Below, in pieces: positions 23,608-27,169 of a DNA stretch of 27,169 nt. The number at the start of each line of letters is the position of its first letter. Position 1 is the stretch's first letter. The stretch spans positions 1-27,169 of the IMG/VR virus record IMGVR_UViG_3300021963_006787. One strand, 5' to 3'. A program made the position numbers and the translations under genes. Origin of the DNA: a virus. The notes below the pieces were generated by a model, which saw only the letters and a program-made list of their open reading frames with translations, was not told the DNA's origin and made no database searches.

Positions 23608-24621
23608 TTAAAATATATCATCCCAATTTTCACCTTCTCCTGCTTTTGAATAATCCGTTGGTCTCATTGCGAAGAAATCGGTGTGTGTAACTCCTCCTGT
23701 AAGATGATAGAACCAATCCAATTCAGATGCTTTCTTCTCATCATATTCAAAGTAATCATCTCCTCCTGGTATTGGGTTGTAACCTAATTCCGCTAACTTT
23801 TCATTAACTCTCTTTGTAATGAATTCTTTTAGGTCATCTTTTTTAAGATTTTCCAAATCTCCTAATTCAAAAATCTTATCAATAAATTTATGTTCTAAAT
23901 CTCTAATGATTTCAGCTGCTTTGTAGATATCAGCTTTAGCTTCTTCTAACAATTCAGGAAACTCATCACACATATGTCTGAATAGTTGACAACCCATCTT
24001 TGAGTGTAGGGATTCATCTCTAACACTCCACTTCATTTGTTGTCCAATTCCTTTTAGGAGATTTCTCATTTGGAATGAATACAATACAGCGAATGATGAA
24101 TAAAGTGCTACACCCTCTGCAAATGCCGAAAAGATAGCAAGTGAACGAGCAACCTCAACTCTAGCCTGATGATTGGTATCCAAATCTTTTGGTGTCCAAT
24201 CTGCGGTTGTGTTTGTTAATAACTCAAATCTTTCCTTCATTGTTTCATCATGTAGGAAACCTGCGAAATCATCCAATCCTAATGTTTCATTAAGATATGA
24301 ATATGCTACTGAATGGATTGTTTCTTGAGAACCAAATGCCATTGCCATCTGTCTAATCTCATGCTTTGGAAACCATTTAGTAACCATACCAGTCCAATAG
24401 TCTGATACTGCACATTCGGTTTGAGCAAAACCTAAAAGGATGTTACCAACTAAGTGTTTTTCTTCTTTTGTTAAGTTCTCATTCCAATCCTTAACATCTC
24501 CCTGCATTGGTATTTCAGTATGTAACCAAAATGCTTGCATTTGTTTCAACCATCCCTCATTGTAGTAATCAGGGTATTCAAATGGTTTGTATGGAATCCT
24601 ATCCGTAAATAATTTGCTCAT
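23608..24621 (-). CDS. nrdB: Ribonucleotide reductase small subunit, class I
   Basis: This encodes 337 residues. QETIHSVAYSYL (99-110) has the ligands Glu100 and His103 and the radical-site tyrosine Tyr107 (E. coli Tyr122). A later Glu in FAEGVALYSS and RDESLH give the remaining ligands. At the position of E. coli Asp84, which aligns without gaps 31 residues before Glu100, this protein has Glu69 (FAQTEC), as in the chlamydial class Ic enzyme, yet it keeps the tyrosine. The C-terminus GEGENWDDIF is the usual tail that binds NrdA. Its start has the AAATTTATAAAAACG leader shared with the small regulator gene. The cofactor metal cannot be told from sequence. Confidence 0.96.
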   Translation of the reverse strand: MSKLFTDRIPYKPFEYPDYYNEGWLKQMQAFWLHTEIPMQGDVKDWNENLTKEEKHLVGNILLGFAQTECAVSDYWTGMVTKWFPKHEIRQMAMAFGSQETIHSVAYSYLNETLGLDDFAGFLHDETMKERFELLTNTTADWTPKDLDTNHQARVEVARSLAIFSAFAEGVALYSSFAVLYSFQMRNLLKGIGQQMKWSVRDESLHSKMGCQLFRHMCDEFPELLEEAKADIYKAAEIIRDLEHKFIDKIFELGDLENLKKDDLKEFITKRVNEKLAELGYNPIPGGDDYFEYDEKKASELDWFYHLTGGVTHTDFFAMRPTDYSKAGEGENWDDIF

Positions 24622-24636
24622 CGTTTTTATAAATTT
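24619..24636 (-). repeat. Start-site element shared with regulator gene (AAATTTATAAAAACGATG)
   Basis: Minus strand 24636-24619 differs by one base from 12130-12113, at the same distance from the start codon. A further AAATTTATAA lies at 24680-24671 in this gap, and one occurs in the first Mom-like coding region at 20410-20401, so the 10-mer alone is not specific; the shared spacing is the notable part. Confidence 0.45.
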
Positions 24637-24720
24637 TTGTTTGAAGTGTAGGTATAACTATCTTCCGAATTTATAAATTTTCTTTTTTCTTTAGAAAATT
24701 TTATATGACTTTTCGTCAGT
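24622..24720 (-). other. Longest intergenic gap (99 nt), with AT-rich inverted repeat
   Basis: The gap between helicase and nrdB is the longest in the window. An 8-nt inverted repeat (plus strand AAATTTTC at 24675-24682 and GAAAATTT at 24694-24701, 11-nt loop) lies within it and could act as a weak stem-loop between helicase and nrdB. TGAC-GAAAA-GTCA forms a second, 4-bp hairpin just after the helicase stop. No TAnnTTTG box with a TTTG partner was found here, so how nrdB is started is open. Confidence 0.5.
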
Positions 24721-26076
24721 TTACCCCATGTTTTCCACATACTTCTTATGTAATAATTTTTTCTCTAAATTTTCACCATTCTTAGAATCTTTTGTAGCAG
24801 TCATACCATCAACCGATGCTGCTGCAAACACATCCATAATACCGTGAAAAGTATCAATCTTTGCTGGGAATGTCATCCCATCAGGTCCAAATCTATTTTT
24901 AACGATGTGAATTCGACCTGTGTTGGATAGTTTATCCTTTGTTTTTCTACTAACACTCATAATGAAATCAGCAGTTTGTACTTTCTTATACGAATCACCA
25001 ACTGAATCTGCTCCAATTACTTCATGCTCAATAGCTGCTCTATTTGTTTGAGTTGCTGTCCAAATTGGAATACCCATCTCACCACTCAATCCTCTAAGTT
25101 CTTCATAAATTCCACCTAACTCCGCATATAATCCATCTCTACCACTACCACTTTTTAATAAATCGGCGTAATCAATAATGATTAAATCTGGTGCAAATCC
25201 AATTTGCTTTAACTTTTCAATATGAGCTGCAAGAGTTTTAGAAGATGCGAATTGTGGTGGATAGTATTTTATACGAACTCTACCAGGTGTACTCTTAATC
25301 TTTCTGATAATATCATCCTTTCGTTCTTTATGTTCGGAAGTTTGAATTCCAGTCAAAATTGTAGTATATCTTTGTCCTACATAACTTTCGGATAACTCCA
25401 AAGAATAATGTAAAACATTTTTACCCTTTTGTAATGCCGAACATGCTATCTTTGATAAGAACCAACTCTTACCAATACCCGATGGAGCCATTACAACTCC
25501 TAATTCACCTGGTCCTAATCCGCCATCCATTAATTCATCAATAACCTCCCAACCTGTGGATACTGAATTTCGTTTAACATCTTCCATTATCATTTCGAAT
25601 TCATCGATATAATCCATACCCAAATCCGATTCTACACCCACTTTGGATGCAGCCATCATTGTATCTATGATTTTATCGTAATTACCTGCTTTAAGAAGGT
25701 CAACGGATTTTAGTAAGGCATCTTTTACCTTTTGATTTTTGGCGAATGTAAGATATTCCTTCTTTACATATGGAATATCATCTGAACCTACTTGTAGGTA
25801 AACATTTTTTAGTTGGTCAACTACGGTCTGCTTTAAACCTTTATCCTCAATATCACCTACTTTAATTTTAAACACTTCCATTGTAGGAACTGCTCTATAC
25901 TCATTAAAGTAATGCAATACCGAATCGATAATCCATTGGTTTGCTTGTGATTCAAAAAATGTTGGTTTGGTGATTTCGTTTACCTGTTCAAGAAACTTAA
26001 CATCTGTTATAAGAGAAGCAACAACTTTAGATTGATACGATTGTCCATATTTTACCAATGTATCTACTACTTCCAT
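24721..26076 (-). CDS. 41: Replicative DNA helicase, DnaB/gp41-like
   Basis: This encodes 451 residues. The N-terminal about 150 residues are helical with no catalytic motif, as in primase-binding domains of this family. GWEVIDELMDGGLGPGELGV (175-194) leads to Walker A APSGIGKSW (197-205, Lys203). Walker B is LIIIDYADLL (298-307, Asp302), and WTATQTNR (339-346) is the DnaB H3-like sensor region. The length is near T4 gp41 (475). The hexamer unwinds the fork ahead of the polymerase and works with a primase not seen here. It overlaps the preceding small gene by one base (TAATG). Confidence 0.95.
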   Translation of the reverse strand: MEVVDTLVKYGQSYQSKVVASLITDVKFLEQVNEITKPTFFESQANQWIIDSVLHYFNEYRAVPTMEVFKIKVGDIEDKGLKQTVVDQLKNVYLQVGSDDIPYVKKEYLTFAKNQKVKDALLKSVDLLKAGNYDKIIDTMMAASKVGVESDLGMDYIDEFEMIMEDVKRNSVSTGWEVIDELMDGGLGPGELGVVMAPSGIGKSWFLSKIACSALQKGKNVLHYSLELSESYVGQRYTTILTGIQTSEHKERKDDIIRKIKSTPGRVRIKYYPPQFASSKTLAAHIEKLKQIGFAPDLIIIDYADLLKSGSGRDGLYAELGGIYEELRGLSGEMGIPIWTATQTNRAAIEHEVIGADSVGDSYKKVQTADFIMSVSRKTKDKLSNTGRIHIVKNRFGPDGMTFPAKIDTFHGIMDVFAAASVDGMTATKDSKNGENLEKKLLHKKYVENMG

Positions 26077-26312
26077 TATGCTTCAGCTTTTTGTTTCTTT
26101 AATTGTTTTTTTGATTTAACCTTTACTTGGTCGGTAGCTTGGTCAGTAGCTTGGTCGTTCTTTGGTTTACGAGTCGCCAACTTCCATTCTGACTTGGGGA
26201 TAAATTTCCAATATCCACCTTTTACTCTTTCATCTGCATCAATATCTGATACTCTACGGATTTCATCCAATTCGTAACCTTTGGCTACTTTGATACATTT
26301 AATACACTTCAT
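26076..26312 (-). CDS. Small basic CxxC protein with Ala-Thr-Asp-Gln repeats
   Basis: This encodes 78 residues. MKCIKCIK gives a Cys3-x2-Cys6 knuckle at the very start, but no second cysteine pair exists, so a full zinc ribbon is not formed within one chain. GGYWKFIPKSEWKLATR (32-48) is a conserved-looking core. The C-terminus has an imperfect repeat (ATDQATDQ) and a Lys-rich tail. I recall similar short proteins, with a KxxPKSEWK core, in T4-like marine phages, without known function. It lies between GroES and helicase genes, coupled to the latter by TAATG. Confidence 0.65.
   Translation of the reverse strand: MKCIKCIKVAKGYELDEIRRVSDIDADERVKGGYWKFIPKSEWKLATRKPKNDQATDQATDQVKVKSKKQLKKQKAEA
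26126..26157 (-). repeat. 12-nt tandem repeat (about 2.6 units) within the CxxC gene
   Basis: On the plus strand TTGGTC recurs at 26127, 26139 and 26151, giving a 12-nt period with single-base variation. It encodes the Ala-Thr-Asp-Gln repeat and keeps the frame, so copy-number change by slippage would add or remove four residues without breaking the gene. Confidence 0.8.
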
Positions 26313-26338
26313 ACTTTTTGTCCATGTTTAATTTAAAA

Positions 26339-26644
26339 TTATTTTACTACCATTAAGATTTCTGATTCTCTTAAAATGATATATTTTTTACCACCGATTT
26401 TGATTTCTTGTCCTTGGTGATATGGTGGAAGAATTACTTCATCACCTACATTTACATTCATCGGAATCAATACTCCACTTTGTGTGTAAACGCCAGGTCC
26501 TACCGATTCTACCTTTGCTTTTTTTACATCTTCAGTTTTTGCACTATCCGGAATAATGATACCACTTGCGGTTGTTTGTGGCTCACCTTCTAATTCTGTT
26601 AGGAGAACTCTATCTCCAAGGGGTTTTACTAATCTTTCTGCCAT
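26339..26644 (-). CDS. groES: GroES-type co-chaperonin
   Basis: This encodes 101 residues. LVKPLGDRVLLTELE (5-19) is the conserved start, TASGIIIPDSAKTE (25-38) the mobile loop with the hydrophobic Ile-Ile-Ile that contacts GroEL, and VNVGDEVILPPYHQGQEIKI (64-83) followed by YIILRESEILMVV the C-terminal half. It matches the full length of bacterial GroES (about 97). This is a clear GroES in sequence, unlike T4 gp31, which has the same fold but little sequence likeness. It probably forms the lid for host GroEL to fold phage proteins, such as the major capsid protein. No groEL is seen in the window. The gene is 3 nt after the nuclease gene. Confidence 0.96.
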   Translation of the reverse strand: MAERLVKPLGDRVLLTELEGEPQTTASGIIIPDSAKTEDVKKAKVESVGPGVYTQSGVLIPMNVNVGDEVILPPYHQGQEIKIGGKKYIILRESEILMVVK

Positions 26645-26647
26645 TGT

Positions 26648-27169
26648 TTAAAATTTTGCTATGTGAGAAAATGTGGATTGTAACCAGTCCGTAACATTTG
26701 GAAATGCATCCAATATACGGGTTTTCAATCCGATTTTTAAAAATTCTTGCTTACTGAATTTATCCATTTGTTCGTTGTATCTATCCATAATTTTCATACG
26801 GAGGTTACCACTAAATGTTGGTTCAGATAATTGCATCAATTTACGATTTCTTTTTAATATTTCCAAATTATTTTCAAATAAATCATGAGCTTTTGTTTTC
26901 TTTGGTTGCTCATTGATATATTCTAATAAAGATTCAGTAGTTTGTACCTCCTCTTCTGCTAATATTGGAAATGATTTAATAATCGTTTTTAATCCCAACC
27001 CACTAATACCTTCTACATTATCGGATTTATCACCATCAATCATTCTGAAATTAATAAAGTTATGTGGGTGAATACCAAATTCTTCCTTAACCTCATCAAT
27101 ATTGTAAACTTTCTTTTTAGATGGCGAATATACACTCACATCTTTGTTTACCAATTGTAAGAAGTCCTT
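26648..27169 (-). CDS. rnh: RNase H / 5'-3' exonuclease (FEN-like), 3' part
   Basis: The frame is open from the right edge (KDFLQLVNKDVSV) to the stop at 26648, 173 residues, so the N-terminal part is missing. KDFLQLV is the end of the conserved DKDFLQL motif of 5'-nucleases, and MIDGDKSDNVEGISGLGLKT (about 43-62 of the visible part) holds the metal-binding GDKSDN and the helix-3-turn-helix DNA-binding motif. The C-terminal helical part ends with DWLQSTFSHIAKF. T4 RNase H of this family removes RNA primers and some adjoining DNA from lagging-strand fragments. A TTG at 27154 is not a start, because the frame and homology continue past it. Confidence 0.9.
   Translation of the reverse strand, partial: KDFLQLVNKDVSVYSPSKKKVYNIDEVKEEFGIHPHNFINFRMIDGDKSDNVEGISGLGLKTIIKSFPILAEEEVQTTESLLEYINEQPKKTKAHDLFENNLEILKRNRKLMQLSEPTFSGNLRMKIMDRYNEQMDKFSKQEFLKIGLKTRILDAFPNVTDWLQSTFSHIAKF

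Noticed and set aside
27152-27154. TTG as the start of the RNase H-like gene
   Set aside because: The frame continues to the window edge and the residues before it (KDFLQ) are part of a conserved nuclease motif, so the gene is cut by the window.

Overview
The window looks like part of a T4-like tailed phage (Caudoviricetes, myovirus-type replisome) that infects a Bacteroidota host. The phage assignment rests on a B-family DNA polymerase, sliding clamp, both clamp-loader subunits, a DnaB/gp41-type helicase, an RNase H-type 5' exonuclease and NrdA/NrdB lying together. The host inference rests on three things: AT-rich sequence, gene starts that mostly lack Shine-Dalgarno sites but are preceded by A/T-rich leaders, and a good match to the Bacteroidota promoter (TTTG-N19-TATATTTG) before the clamp gene. 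Every supported gene is on the minus strand, so transcription runs from high to low coordinates. Genes mostly overlap or are 1-5 nt apart. No gap exceeds 100 nt, and no tRNA, rRNA, CRISPR array or insertion sequence was seen.

Layout in transcription order. Right edge to 21.4 kb: 3' part of an RNase H/FEN-like nuclease, a true GroES, a small CxxC protein, the replicative helicase, a 99-nt gap, class I ribonucleotide reductase (NrdB, NrdA), a small basic coiled-coil protein and a thioredoxin. 21.3 to 18.3 kb: an inserted-looking cassette of a small HTH protein (like the tail of an HNH endonuclease), two tandem Mom-family DNA-modification proteins and a DUF4338/DruA-like protein. 18.3 to 12.2 kb: DNA polymerase, then, behind its own promoter, sliding clamp, MazG-like pyrophosphohydrolase, clamp-loader ATPase, zinc ribbon, gp62-like clamp-loader subunit and a Cas4/RecB-like Fe-S nuclease. 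12.1 kb: a small ribbon-helix-helix-type protein at the boundary. 11.9 to 0.96 kb: a glycan block with two GT-B and at least four clear GT-A glycosyltransferases, two further glycosyltransferase-like proteins, a GDPD-like phosphodiesterase, a SAM methyltransferase, a HAD-nucleotidyltransferase fusion and one unknown. Left edge: three small genes, the last a HAD phosphatase cut by the window.

How the parts may work together: RNR, thioredoxin and MazG supply and clean nucleotide pools; the helicase, polymerase, clamp and loader copy the genome; the Mom/DUF4338 cassette probably modifies the new DNA against restriction; the glycan block probably makes an activated sugar and builds a glycan on virion, DNA or host surface. 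The Mom-Mom-DUF4338 cassette and the large glycan block are the most notable and least explained parts.
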